IMG/VR virus record: IMGVR_UViG_3300014720_000044
Coordinates: 1-55,958 of that record
Length of the DNA stretch: 55,958 nt
Direction: 5' to 3' (one strand)
Origin: a virus
The notes under the pieces are model-generated. The model saw nothing but the letters and a program-made list of their open reading frames with translations. It made no database searches and was not told where the DNA came from. Shown here in pieces: positions 44,474-52,689 of this stretch (position 1 is its first letter; the number at the start of each line of letters is the position of its first letter). Both the position numbers and the translations under genes were made by a program.

Positions 44474-45136
44474 ATGAGCGTAATCAAGGGACTAAAAAAT
44501 ATCAATGCCCTGCTCGATAAGAAAACAGATGAAGGCGCATCAAAGGTTCGTTGGCTAAAGTTGGCTGATGGACAAGCAGTAAAAATCAGATTCATTGAAG
44601 AGTTGGATGAAGACTCTGCACACTATGATGCAAAGCGTGGTCTTGCACTGGTTGTTAAAGAACACACAAATCCAAAAGACTATAAGCGTAAGGCTGTAGA
44701 CACATTAGACACCGAAGGCCGTGACTGGGCTGAAGAGATGTACCGCAAGGATCCAAAGGGTAATAGTGGATGGCGTGGTCGTCTTCGTTTTTATTGCAAC
44801 GTACTTGTAGACGATGGCATTGAAGATAAGCCTTATGTTGCTATTTGGTCTATGGGCGTAAGTAAGCAGTCTGCATTTAATACAATTCGTGAGTATGCAC
44901 TTGAAACAGGTAGCATCTCAAATATTACATGGAAGTTAAAGCGTAATGGTCAGGGAACTGAAACATCTTACACTTTGATTCCTTCCGCTCCAGATAAGGA
45001 GCCATTTAAGTGGGAAGGCATTGAGCCATATCCATTGGAGAGAGCACTTCGTCGTGTTCCATACGCAGAGCAAGAGGCATTCTATCTTGGCTTTGACACT
45101 CCTTCATCTACAGCAGCGACAAACATCGACTGGTAG
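44474..45136 (+). CDS. Probable single-stranded DNA-binding protein
   Basis: A 220-residue protein between primase and polymerase. A helical N-terminus is followed by a beta-rich core (WLKLADGQAVKIRFIEEL, RLRFYCNVLVDDG, KPYVAIWSMGVSKQSAFNTIREYALETGSI) that resembles gp32-like and similar phage OB-fold binders. The tail 'AATNIDW' ends in an aromatic residue, though it is less acidic than a normal SSB tip. Higher CGT and C-ending codon use and a strong promoter fit an abundant protein. The identification rests on context and fold guess, not on a clear motif. Confidence 0.55.
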   Translation: MSVIKGLKNINALLDKKTDEGASKVRWLKLADGQAVKIRFIEELDEDSAHYDAKRGLALVVKEHTNPKDYKRKAVDTLDTEGRDWAEEMYRKDPKGNSGWRGRLRFYCNVLVDDGIEDKPYVAIWSMGVSKQSAFNTIREYALETGSISNITWKLKRNGQGTETSYTLIPSAPDKEPFKWEGIEPYPLERALRRVPYAEQEAFYLGFDTPSSTAATNIDW

Positions 45137-45139
45137 TAG

Positions 45140-48100
45140 ATGAATTACGTACCACTACATTTACATACTCACTTTTCACTATTCGATGGTATTGGGTTGC
45201 CAACAGAATATGTAGATCGTGCTCAAAAATTGGGTATGCCTGCAATTGCGATTACAGACCATGGCTCCCTTTCTGGCCACAGAGAAATGTATCGTGCTGC
45301 TAAAGCAAGTGGTATCAAGCCTATTCTTGGCATAGAAGGGTATATGTGTGAGGATCGATTTGATCAAAGAGACAAAGAAGATCGTACCACACCACTAGAT
45401 ATGGTTTATAATCATATTATCCTTCTAGCCAAGAACAAGGTAGGATTAGAAAATTTAAATAAGTTAAATGAAATTGCTTGGACAGAAGGATATTACAAGA
45501 AGCCACGAATTGATTTTGAAGTACTTTCTAAATATAAAGAAGGCATCATTGTTTCTTCGGCATGTCCTAGTGGCATTATCGCTAAGTCAATCGAACTTGG
45601 CGAACTTGCTATGGCAAAAAAATATATTAAGTGGTTTAAAGAAGAGTTCGGAGACGACTACTATCTTGAGGTAATGCCACACAATAATGAATTAATTAAT
45701 CAAACAATTTTGGAATTAGCAGACGAATTTAAGGTAAAGCCAATTGTTACACCAGACTGTCACCATGTCGATTCATCACAAAAAGAAATTCAAGAATTAA
45801 AACTCATTCTTAATACATATTCTAATAAGATTCAGAAAGATGCTACATACGAAAAGTCTAAAAAGCAAGGGGACTTAATGAAGCGCCTTGATTATCTCTA
45901 TGGCGCAGACAGACAGATGTCATTTAATAAATTTGACATTCACTTATTATCATATGAAGAAATTCAGGCTGCTATGGAAAAGCAAGCAATCTTTAGAACA
46001 GATATTTATGAAAATACTGTAGATCTTGCCAGCAAAGTAGAAGACTATGATATTAAAGATGGCCTTAATCTGCTTCCAGTTCAATATAAAAATCCAGATA
46101 AAGAACTAAAAGATCTTGCAGTTGCTGGACTCAAAGCAAAAGGGTTAGATAAAAACAAAGAATATATATCAAGATTAGAAGAAGAATTAAAAGTTATTCA
46201 AGATAAAAACTTTGGCCCCTACTTTCTTGTTGTGCAGAGTATGATTTCATGGGCAAAGAAAGAAGGCATCATGGTTGGTCCAGGTCGTGGATCTTCTGCA
46301 GGATCCCTTCTTTGCTACGCTCTTGGCATTACAGATATTGATCCTATTCAACATGGACTACTATTTTTCCGATTTATTAATCCTGAGCGTAATGACTTTC
46401 CAGATATTGATACAGATATTCAAGATTCTCGTCGTGACGAAGTTAAGGATTATCTTGTTAGACAATACAAGCATGTTGCTTCTATTGCCACGTTTTTAGA
46501 ATTTAAAGATAAAGGTGTAGTACGAGATGTTTCTCGTGCATTAAATATTCCATTGGCAGATGTAAATAAAGTTTTAAAGTTAGTGGATACTTGGGATGAG
46601 TATTGCTCTTCAAAAACTACTGCATGGTTTAGAGAGAAATATCCAGAGGTAGAACAATATGGCGAACAACTTCGTGGTCGTATTAGAGGTACTGGCATAC
46701 ATGCTGCTGGTGTTGTCACTAGTAAAAATCCTATTTTTAGGTACGCACCATTGGAGACACGTTCTTCTCCTGGTAGCGATGAGCGTATTCCTGTTGTGGC
46801 AGTCGATATGGAAGAGGCTGAGAAGATTGGTCTTATCAAAATCGACGCCCTTGGTCTTAAAACATTAAGCGTTATCAATGATACGATTAATATTATTAAA
46901 GAGCGAGAAGGCACAGAAATAAAATTACTTGAAATTGATATGTCTGATTCAAAGGTTTATCAGATGCTTTCTGAGGGGTACACCAAGGGTATTTTCCAAT
47001 GTGAAGCAACTCCATATACCAACCTATTGATTAAGATGGGGGTAAAAAGCCTATCACAACTCGCTGCCTCAAATGCTCTTGTCCGTCCAGGTGCTATGAA
47101 TACCATAGGAAAAGATTATATTGAAAGAAAGCACGGTAGGCAGGCAGTAAATTACCTACATCAGACTATGAAACCTTTCACAGAAGAAACATATGGGTGT
47201 ATCCTATACCAGGAACAGGTTATGCAGGCTTGCGTCGAACTTGGCGGTATGACAATGGCAGAGGCAGACAAGGTCCGAAAAATTATTGGTAAGAAAAAGG
47301 ATGCAAAAGAGTTTAATGAGTTCCAGGAAAAATTCGTTAGTGGTGCGTCTAGGTTTGTTAGCCCTAACACCGCTCGTGATCTTTGGCATGATTTTGAAGC
47401 GCATGCTGGGTATTCGTTCAACAAGTCGCATGCCGTTGCTTACAGTACTCTCTCGTATTGGACGGCGTGGCTCAAATACTACTATCCACTAGAATTTATG
47501 TATTCACTTCTCAAAAACGAGAAGGACAAAGATGCAAGAACGGAGTATCTAATTGAAGCGAAAAGAATGGGCATTTCAATTAAGTTGCCTCATATTAATG
47601 ATTCGGATAAAGATTTTAAAATTGAGGGTAAGGGGATTAGGTTTGGACTCTCCGCTATTAAGTATATTTCTGATACTATTGCTGATCGTTACATTGCTGC
47701 TAGACCGTTTACTTCTTTCAAGCAATTAGAAGAGTTTACTTTTACAAAAGGAAATGGTGTTAATAGTCGTGCACTACAAGCATTAAGAATTGTAGGTGCT
47801 GCTACATTCCCAGATAATCCTAGAAACGATAATGAAATTAGGGATAATCTTTATGAGTACCTTGGACTTCCTGAGTTTACACAAACAGTACCATCTCATT
47901 TCCATGCTTTTATAAATCCAGTAGAAGATTTTGAAGAAAAGGGATCTTTTATTCTTATGGGAATGGTTAAAGGAATTAAAAGAGGTAAAGGTTGGTCTCG
48001 TGTAGAAATTTTAGATAAGACTGGAAGTATTGGAGTTTTTGATGAAGAGCAAACAATCATTGAGGCTGGAAGAAGTTACTTAGCCCTATGTACAGATAAT

Positions 48101-48415
48101 CGAATTGTTAGTGCTGTTCCTGTAGATGAACTAAAGAACTCAAATTCTGCACTCATTAAATTCTTAAATTATAAAATGCTTCCGTATAAAGACGATGAAT
48201 TGTTTGTGGTATCATTTAAGCCTAGGATAACTAAAGCAGGTAAAAAAATGGCATCTCTTACTCTTGCAGATACCTCTAGAGAGTTACATTCTGTTACCGT
48301 TTTCCCAACGGCATTTGCAAAAGCATATATGAAAATTGAAGAAGGTAGTGCCTATAAATTTGAGTTTGGTAAGACCAAAGATGGAACTGTTATATTGGAG
48401 GATATAAATGTTTGA
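45140..48415 (+). CDS. dnaE: DNA polymerase III alpha subunit (DnaE type)
   Basis: A 1091-residue C-family replicative polymerase. It has an N-terminal PHP domain (LHLHTHFSLFDG, AITDHGSLSG, VTPDCHHVDSS). The catalytic palm has D424 and D426 in FPDIDTDIQD and the third acid D569 in IKIDALGLKTL. The fingers and HhH region include YEEQVM-like 'LYQEQVMQACVELGG'. A C-terminal OB fold (SFILMGMVKGIKRGKGWSRVEILDKTG) follows. The length is slightly shorter than bacterial DnaE (about 1160). There is no ribosome site beyond the SSB stop, four bases upstream, so it is likely coupled. A phage with its own DnaE is less common than one with PolA or PolB. Confidence 0.95.
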   Translation: MNYVPLHLHTHFSLFDGIGLPTEYVDRAQKLGMPAIAITDHGSLSGHREMYRAAKASGIKPILGIEGYMCEDRFDQRDKEDRTTPLDMVYNHIILLAKNKVGLENLNKLNEIAWTEGYYKKPRIDFEVLSKYKEGIIVSSACPSGIIAKSIELGELAMAKKYIKWFKEEFGDDYYLEVMPHNNELINQTILELADEFKVKPIVTPDCHHVDSSQKEIQELKLILNTYSNKIQKDATYEKSKKQGDLMKRLDYLYGADRQMSFNKFDIHLLSYEEIQAAMEKQAIFRTDIYENTVDLASKVEDYDIKDGLNLLPVQYKNPDKELKDLAVAGLKAKGLDKNKEYISRLEEELKVIQDKNFGPYFLVVQSMISWAKKEGIMVGPGRGSSAGSLLCYALGITDIDPIQHGLLFFRFINPERNDFPDIDTDIQDSRRDEVKDYLVRQYKHVASIATFLEFKDKGVVRDVSRALNIPLADVNKVLKLVDTWDEYCSSKTTAWFREKYPEVEQYGEQLRGRIRGTGIHAAGVVTSKNPIFRYAPLETRSSPGSDERIPVVAVDMEEAEKIGLIKIDALGLKTLSVINDTINIIKEREGTEIKLLEIDMSDSKVYQMLSEGYTKGIFQCEATPYTNLLIKMGVKSLSQLAASNALVRPGAMNTIGKDYIERKHGRQAVNYLHQTMKPFTEETYGCILYQEQVMQACVELGGMTMAEADKVRKIIGKKKDAKEFNEFQEKFVSGASRFVSPNTARDLWHDFEAHAGYSFNKSHAVAYSTLSYWTAWLKYYYPLEFMYSLLKNEKDKDARTEYLIEAKRMGISIKLPHINDSDKDFKIEGKGIRFGLSAIKYISDTIADRYIAARPFTSFKQLEEFTFTKGNGVNSRALQALRIVGAATFPDNPRNDNEIRDNLYEYLGLPEFTQTVPSHFHAFINPVEDFEEKGSFILMGMVKGIKRGKGWSRVEILDKTGSIGVFDEEQTIIEAGRSYLALCTDNRIVSAVPVDELKNSNSALIKFLNYKMLPYKDDELFVVSFKPRITKAGKKMASLTLADTSRELHSVTVFPTAFAKAYMKIEEGSAYKFEFGKTKDGTVILEDINV

Positions 48416-48725
48416 TGAGTTAGCAGAAAAAGTTCATAAGAATGCAGTTGATAAAGGTTTTTGGGATAGGCCAGCAGACCCTATCTTTATAGCAAAGCAA
48501 ATGATGATGATTGTTTCTGAGGTATCAGAAGCCATGGAGGCTGTTCGTAAAGAGATGGACCCAGATCAGATATCAGACGAATTTGCTGACATTATCATTC
48601 GTACTCTAGATCTTTATGCTGGTATTGCAGAGGCGGGATATGTAAAGAAGTCTCTTGATTATGCTATTAAAGAAAAGATGGAACGCAACACACATAGACC
48701 AAAGAAGCATGGGGTAAGATTCTAA
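48408..48725 (+). CDS. mazG: MazG-like nucleotide pyrophosphohydrolase
   Basis: A 105-residue single-domain member of the all-alpha NTP pyrophosphohydrolases. The metal-binding pattern E38-x2-E41 and E58-x2-D61 (SEVSEAMEA, DEFADI) is intact. It would hydrolyse (d)NTPs or (p)ppGpp-like nucleotides and so tune host nucleotide pools. It overlaps the polymerase gene by eight bases, has GGAGG before its start, and its stop overlaps recA by one base. Confidence 0.85.
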   Translation: MFDELAEKVHKNAVDKGFWDRPADPIFIAKQMMMIVSEVSEAMEAVRKEMDPDQISDEFADIIIRTLDLYAGIAEAGYVKKSLDYAIKEKMERNTHRPKKHGVRF

Positions 48726-49738
48726 TGACAGTAACAATAGAGGATGTATTGGCACAACTCAATCCTAAATTAAGGAAAAACATTTTAGTTGGAGACGAGG
48801 TACCAAAAACAGAATATGCCGCTACTCCAAGTTATGGTTTAAACCGTGCCCTTAATGGTGGCCTTCCATATGGTAGACAGGTTCTTATTTGGGGAAGCAA
48901 GTCTAGTGCTAAGTCTTCTCTTTGTTTACAGACTATCGCTTTGGCACAGGCAGAGGGCAAGATCTGTGCTTGGATCGATGCAGAAATGTCATATGATAAA
49001 GATTGGGCAGAAAAATTAGGAGTAGATGTTTCTAAATTAATTGTTTCTCAGGCAAGAACTATTAATGAGATGGTTGATGTTGGAGTAAACTTAATAGAGG
49101 CTGGCGTAGATATTATTGTGGTAGACTCTATTACTTCATTGCTACCAGCAATTTATTTTGAGAAAGACTCTACAGAACTTAAACAATTAGAAAATACTAA
49201 ACAGATAGGTGCAGAGTCTCGTGACTTTAGTAATGCTTGGAAGATGCTCAATTATGCTAATAACAAAGTAAAGCCAACATTGCTTATTCTAATATCTCAA
49301 TCACGAAACAATATTAATGCAATGTATACAAGCCAACAGCCAACAGGCGGTCAGGCTACAAAGTTTTATTCATCTACAGTTGTTAAGTTGTTTTCTTCTG
49401 AATCAGAAAACCAAGCATTGAAAGGAAAAATATATGTTGGTGACAAGGCTATTGAAGAGAAGGTTGGCAGAAAGATTAGATGGGAACTCCAGTTTTCTAA
49501 AACCAGTCCTGCTTTTCAGTCTGGTGAATATGATTTCTATTTTAGAGGCGACAACTTGGGCATTGATGGGATCGCTGATCTTGTTGACACTGCTGAGTTA
49601 GTAGGGATAGTAGAGCGTACTGGTGCATGGTATCTATTGCCAGATGGCTCTAAAGTTCAAGGTAGAGATGGATTTGTTTCACGAGTAAGAGAGGATCTTG
49701 ATCTACAAGAAATGATTAAGGCTAAGATAAGTGGGTAA
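48725..49738 (+). CDS. recA: RecA-like recombinase
   Basis: A 337-residue RecA/UvsX-class ATPase for strand exchange and repair of phage DNA. The core is recognisable: 'TPSYGLNRALNGGLPYGRQVLIWG', Walker A 57-GSKSSAKSS-65, 'CAWIDAEMSYDKDWAEKLGVD', and Walker B 'DIIVVDSITSLLP'. 'LLILISQSRNN' and a C-terminal 'IDGIADLVDTAELVGIVERTGAWY' follow; the last is typical of RecA. The P-loop has Ala62 where the family has Gly (GxxxxGK). It starts in a TAATG overlap with mazG. Confidence 0.9.
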   Translation: MTVTIEDVLAQLNPKLRKNILVGDEVPKTEYAATPSYGLNRALNGGLPYGRQVLIWGSKSSAKSSLCLQTIALAQAEGKICAWIDAEMSYDKDWAEKLGVDVSKLIVSQARTINEMVDVGVNLIEAGVDIIVVDSITSLLPAIYFEKDSTELKQLENTKQIGAESRDFSNAWKMLNYANNKVKPTLLILISQSRNNINAMYTSQQPTGGQATKFYSSTVVKLFSSESENQALKGKIYVGDKAIEEKVGRKIRWELQFSKTSPAFQSGEYDFYFRGDNLGIDGIADLVDTAELVGIVERTGAWYLLPDGSKVQGRDGFVSRVREDLDLQEMIKAKISG

Positions 49739-49907
49739 GTATACTATTTACGAAGGAAAGTTTCCTTGTAAAAACTGCAAAGAAGAAGTAAAAACTATAA
49801 GAGTATACGCAAGCACTGGGATGGCTTCATGGATGTGCTCTCAAAAACATTTATCAGAAGTAGAACTATTTAAGGTTGGATATAAGAAAAAGAAAATACA
49901 TGAGTGA
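49731..49907 (+). CDS. Small zinc-ribbon protein
   Basis: A 58-residue protein from a GTG at 49731, overlapping the end of recA by eight bases. It begins MGKYTIYEGKFPCKNCKEEV and carries CxxC at residues 13-16 plus a single Cys near residue 37 in WMCSQKHL, where a later His may complete the zinc site. It is followed by a basic C-terminus (GYKKKKIHE). Proteins of this pattern, 'FPCK.CKEEV ... TWMCS.KHLS', are common beside recombination genes in actinophages. Function unknown. Its stop overlaps the next gene by eight bases. Confidence 0.7.
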   Translation: MGKYTIYEGKFPCKNCKEEVKTIRVYASTGMASWMCSQKHLSEVELFKVGYKKKKIHE

Positions 49908-50190
49908 GAGATCTGAAAGTAAAAGAATAGGAGCAAAGCAGCATAAGAATTCTGGTAGAAATACTAAGAAGGGCGACGCTACTTGGGAAAACTTTACAGT
50001 GGACTTTAAGGAGAACTCAAAATCTTTTACACTAAATCATGAAGTATGGGCAAAGGCAGTTACCGATGCTATCAGGAACGGCAACGATCCAGCGATAGTT
50101 GTGGTGTTGGGCGAGGGTAACAAGAAGGTCAGACTTGCTATAATAGAGTTAGAACTACTAGAACAGATGGTGAAAAATGGAACAGAATAA
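49900..50190 (+). CDS. Putative Hjc-like PD-(D/E)xK nuclease
   Basis: A 96-residue protein; the ATG at 49900 overlaps the previous stop and is preferred over an upstream in-frame ATG at 49876. The pattern E6, then SGR..KKGD26, then VD35FK37 with a following 'SFTLNHEVWAKAVTDAI' and 'DPAIVVVLGE' fits the compact PD-(D/E)xK fold of archaeal-type Holliday junction resolvases and small phage endonucleases. It lies among RecA, Cas4-like and RuvC-like genes, which supports a recombination or junction role. No experiment-level evidence; the fold match is by eye. Confidence 0.5.
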   Translation: MSERSESKRIGAKQHKNSGRNTKKGDATWENFTVDFKENSKSFTLNHEVWAKAVTDAIRNGNDPAIVVVLGEGNKKVRLAIIELELLEQMVKNGTE

Positions 50191-50482
50191 AACAACACTT
50201 GAATTAGTTAATGGGCTATCTGAAATTGCTGACTATATGCAGGATGAAGAATTGACTTCAGCCCTGACATTTATCGCTAAGTTAATATTAAAACCAGATA
50301 TCCCTATGAATGTGGCTGCTATGGAAATAGTAAGACTACAGGCAATAGCAGCAAAAATGTCATTCCGTGCTACCTGGATGGCTAATGTTGATAAGTCAGA
50401 CAGAGGCAAGAAGAATATATACTATACTGCAGCCGAATCAATAAACAGTTTGGTCTCTGCATTAAAGTACATCATTCGTTGA
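50177..50482 (+). CDS. Hypothetical helical protein
   Basis: A 101-residue, mostly helical protein (LELVNGLSEIADYMQDEELTSALTFIAKLIL, MEIVRLQAIAAKMSFRATWM, AAESINSLVSALKYIIR) overlapping the upstream nuclease gene by 14 bases. It has a short basic loop (KSDRGKKNIYY). The sequence type is common just before Cas4-like nucleases in actinobacterial phages. Function unknown. Confidence 0.6.
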   Translation: MEQNKTTLELVNGLSEIADYMQDEELTSALTFIAKLILKPDIPMNVAAMEIVRLQAIAAKMSFRATWMANVDKSDRGKKNIYYTAAESINSLVSALKYIIR

Positions 50483-50484
50483 TC

Positions 50485-50493
50485 TGGTATAAT
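50485..50493 (+). promoter_or_regulatory. Extended -10 promoter (TGGTATAAT)
   Basis: A perfect extended -10 in the 28-base gap before the Cas4-like gene, 17 bases before its ATG, with AAGGA between. No -35 visible. Confidence 0.55.
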
Positions 50494-50510
50494 TATATAA
50501 AAGGAATGAT

Positions 50511-51371
50511 ATGGCAAAAAATTTACTAAAGCAAGTTATGGTACAAAGTACCGAAAAGAAAAAAGCAAATTCTGGAGAAGACACAAGTTTTGTAGATGGT
50601 TTGGCAGATGCAATTAATGCTGGGTATCTTGCAAAAATAAAACCAAAATTTACTAAGAAGTCAAACTTTTCTGCTTCAGCACTAACATATGGGGCTGGAG
50701 AATGTCCACGATATTGGTATCTGGCCTTTGACGGTGCAGTTCATTACGATAATGCCGATGCTTATGGTGTGGCAAATAGAACTCAAGGAAGTCTAGGGCA
50801 TGGAAGAATTCAGGATGCCATAGAAGCATCTGGACTTCTTGCACAAGATATGGAGTTTGATAAACTTCAACGAAAATATAATAAACAAACTCATCCAGCA
50901 ATGGAGTTTAGAGTCAAGGTTGATGATCCACCATTTGATGGTTATGGAGACGTCATGCTTGACTATAAGGGTGAAAGGCTAGTTGGAGAAATTAAAACTA
51001 TGCCAAATGAGGGATTCGAATATAAAAAAGCAAGTCGAAAACCAAAGATGGCACATCTTATGCAGTTGTTGATGTATATGAAGGTATGGAAGATTGGTAA
51101 GGGAGTTCTAATTTATGAAAATAAAAATAATCATGAGTTGCTTACTTTACCAGTAGTAGTAAACAATCATTACCGTCGGTGGGTAGACCAGGCATTTGAT
51201 TGGATGAAAACAGTATACAAGTCTTGGCAAAATAGGGAGTTACCGCAAAAGCCCTATCGATCTAATTCTAAGATTTGTAAAGTCTGTCCAATTCAAAAAG
51301 CATGTGCAGAAGCAGAGACAGGGGTAATTAAACTTAAACCTCTGGAGTTGCTAGAAGATGAAGCATTGTAG
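50511..51371 (+). CDS. Cas4/RecB-like PD-(D/E)xK exonuclease
   Basis: A 286-residue nuclease. The catalytic core is D147 (GYGDVMLDYKG), E160-I-K162 (VGEIKT) and Q185 (MQLLMYM). An Fe-S cluster is predicted from C65 (GECPRYW) with C256, C259 and C265 (KICKVCPIQKAC), the layout of Cas4 and AddB-type nucleases. No CRISPR genes are near. In phages such proteins process DNA ends for recombination or replication. It begins a promoter-led group running to the terminase genes. Confidence 0.85.
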   Translation: MAKNLLKQVMVQSTEKKKANSGEDTSFVDGLADAINAGYLAKIKPKFTKKSNFSASALTYGAGECPRYWYLAFDGAVHYDNADAYGVANRTQGSLGHGRIQDAIEASGLLAQDMEFDKLQRKYNKQTHPAMEFRVKVDDPPFDGYGDVMLDYKGERLVGEIKTMPNEGFEYKKASRKPKMAHLMQLLMYMKVWKIGKGVLIYENKNNHELLTLPVVVNNHYRRWVDQAFDWMKTVYKSWQNRELPQKPYRSNSKICKVCPIQKACAEAETGVIKLKPLELLEDEAL

Positions 51372-51633
51372 TTGGTGCGATAATACTTTTAAATCAGATA
51401 TTTCATATCAGATATATTGTTCAAGTGAATGTCGTGAGGCAGCCACTAAAGAAAAAATATCAGAAAGATATATAGTATCAAGAAGGCAAAAGCGCAAGGG
51501 CAAAAACAGACGCTGTAAAATGTGTCAGGCAAAGTTGTCTATCTATAACGATGAAACACTTTGTAATAACTGTAATATTAATCCATCAGATGTTCAAAAA
51601 GCACTGAAAGAAATTAAAGGAAACTTAAAATGA
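51358..51633 (+). CDS. Zinc-finger protein
   Basis: A 91-residue basic protein with two zinc-knuckle clusters: CSWC near residue 4 with CSSEC near 21, and CKMC near 53 with CNNC near 69. The central part is Lys/Arg-rich (SRRQKRKGKNRR). It looks like a nucleic-acid-binding protein, perhaps an HNH-like or recombination partner without the catalytic His visible. It overlaps the Cas4-like gene by 14 bases and the RuvC-like gene by 4. Confidence 0.65.
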   Translation: MKHCSWCDNTFKSDISYQIYCSSECREAATKEKISERYIVSRRQKRKGKNRRCKMCQAKLSIYNDETLCNNCNINPSDVQKALKEIKGNLK

Positions 51634-52199
51634 GTAGGCCAGAAAGAATATGTGCTATTGATGCAAGTACAAATAGTCTTGCCTATGCAACATTTCATGG
51701 AAAACACCTAAAAGAGTGGGGAAAGGTTAATTTTGAGGGAAAAGATATTTATGAAAAGGTTGTTGATGCTGGAAGAAAGTCTAAGGGCCTATTTGATCAT
51801 GTAATAAATGTAGATGCAATTATAATTGAGCATACTGTATTTATGAACAGCCCTAAAACTGCTGCAGACTTAGCCCTAGTTCAAGGTGCTTTGTTGGGTG
51901 CTGCTGGTCAATCTGGTATTCGTATTATTGGCAAGGTATCTACAATAACATGGCAAAACTATCTAGGGAATAAAAGACTTACAAAAGAAGAACAGATAAA
52001 GATTAGATCTTCAAATCCTGGCAAGTCAGACTCCTGGTATAAATCATACGAAAGAGATTTCAGGAAACAAAGAACTATTAAGTTATTAGATGTTATTTAT
52101 GATAAAAAAATAACAGATTATGATGTAGCAGACGCATGTGGAATAGGTCATTGGGCTATTAATAATTGGTCTAAGGCAATCGGGTTTGACAAGGAGTAG
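51630..52199 (+). CDS. RuvC-like Holliday junction resolvase
   Basis: A 189-residue RNase H-fold resolvase. The acidic tetrad is visible: D11 in ICAIDAST, E67 in AIIIEHTVF, and D165 with D168 in TDYDVADACGI. The middle helices (TAADLALVQGALLGAAGQSGI) and 'ITWQNYLG' match phage RuvC-type proteins, including a lengthened insert near residues 115-145. It would cut branched DNA before packaging. Its start is an ATGA overlap with the zinc-finger gene. Confidence 0.85.
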   Translation: MSRPERICAIDASTNSLAYATFHGKHLKEWGKVNFEGKDIYEKVVDAGRKSKGLFDHVINVDAIIIEHTVFMNSPKTAADLALVQGALLGAAGQSGIRIIGKVSTITWQNYLGNKRLTKEEQIKIRSSNPGKSDSWYKSYERDFRKQRTIKLLDVIYDKKITDYDVADACGIGHWAINNWSKAIGFDKE

Positions 52200-52201
52200 G
52201 C

Positions 52202-52357
52202 ATGGCTGGTAAACTATATACAAGTGAGGCTTGGCTTCGTAAAAGATTTGTTATGGACAAAAAGTCTCCTCAAGAAATAGCAAAGGAGTGCGGAACTAGT
52301 GTTGAAACTATTTATGTATACCTTGCTAAATTTGGATTAAGGAAATCAAAGCGATGA
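52202..52357 (+). CDS. Small HTH protein
   Basis: A 51-residue protein starting two bases after the RuvC-like gene, with AAGGAG at 52191-52196. A compact helix-turn-helix is seen in 'KKSPQEIAKECGTSVETIYVYLAKFGLR', with the final basic tail RKSKR. It could be a DNA-binding regulator or a resolvase-type HTH fragment. Its stop overlaps the next start (ATGA at 52354). Confidence 0.7.
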   Translation: MAGKLYTSEAWLRKRFVMDKKSPQEIAKECGTSVETIYVYLAKFGLRKSKR

Positions 52358-52689
52358 CAAAAGAACCAGTTTTTCCAGACTCAAAAGAATTTAATTGTCA
52401 AGAGTTATATCTTTTAACAGTAGGAACAGAAGCAGGTAGAGAAATTTGGGATACCTGTCATGAGATTGCACATATGCTAATTAAAAAGAATATTGCATAC
52501 GGAAACTCAGCCCTAGATCCTGTTCGTATATTTTCAAAGGCGGGACCAAGAGAGCAACTCCATGTCCGAATTGATGATAAATTAAATAGACTTATGAAGG
52601 GTACAGATTACCCAGGAGACAATGACATAGACGATTTGATAGGCTATTTAGTTCTTCTAAAGATTGCTAAGGAGAGACATGTCAACTGA
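52354..52689 (+). CDS. DUF1599 / nucleotide-modification-associated protein
   Basis: A 111-residue protein with the pattern of DUF1599 (Nmad1): 'AHMLIKKNIAYGNSALDPVRIFSK', 'LHVRIDDKLNRLMKGTDYPGDNDIDDLIGYLVLL'. The conserved RiDDKLnRl and DD-DLiGYl blocks are intact. The family is often encoded near DNA-modification and nucleotide genes in phages, but its reaction is not settled. It overlaps the small terminase gene by 11 bases. Confidence 0.75.
   Translation: MTKEPVFPDSKEFNCQELYLLTVGTEAGREIWDTCHEIAHMLIKKNIAYGNSALDPVRIFSKAGPREQLHVRIDDKLNRLMKGTDYPGDNDIDDLIGYLVLLKIAKERHVN

Noticed and set aside
50511-51371. Remnant of a CRISPR-Cas system because of the Cas4-like protein
   Set aside because: Cas4-like nucleases are common stand-alone phage genes; no Cas1, Cas2 or array is present.
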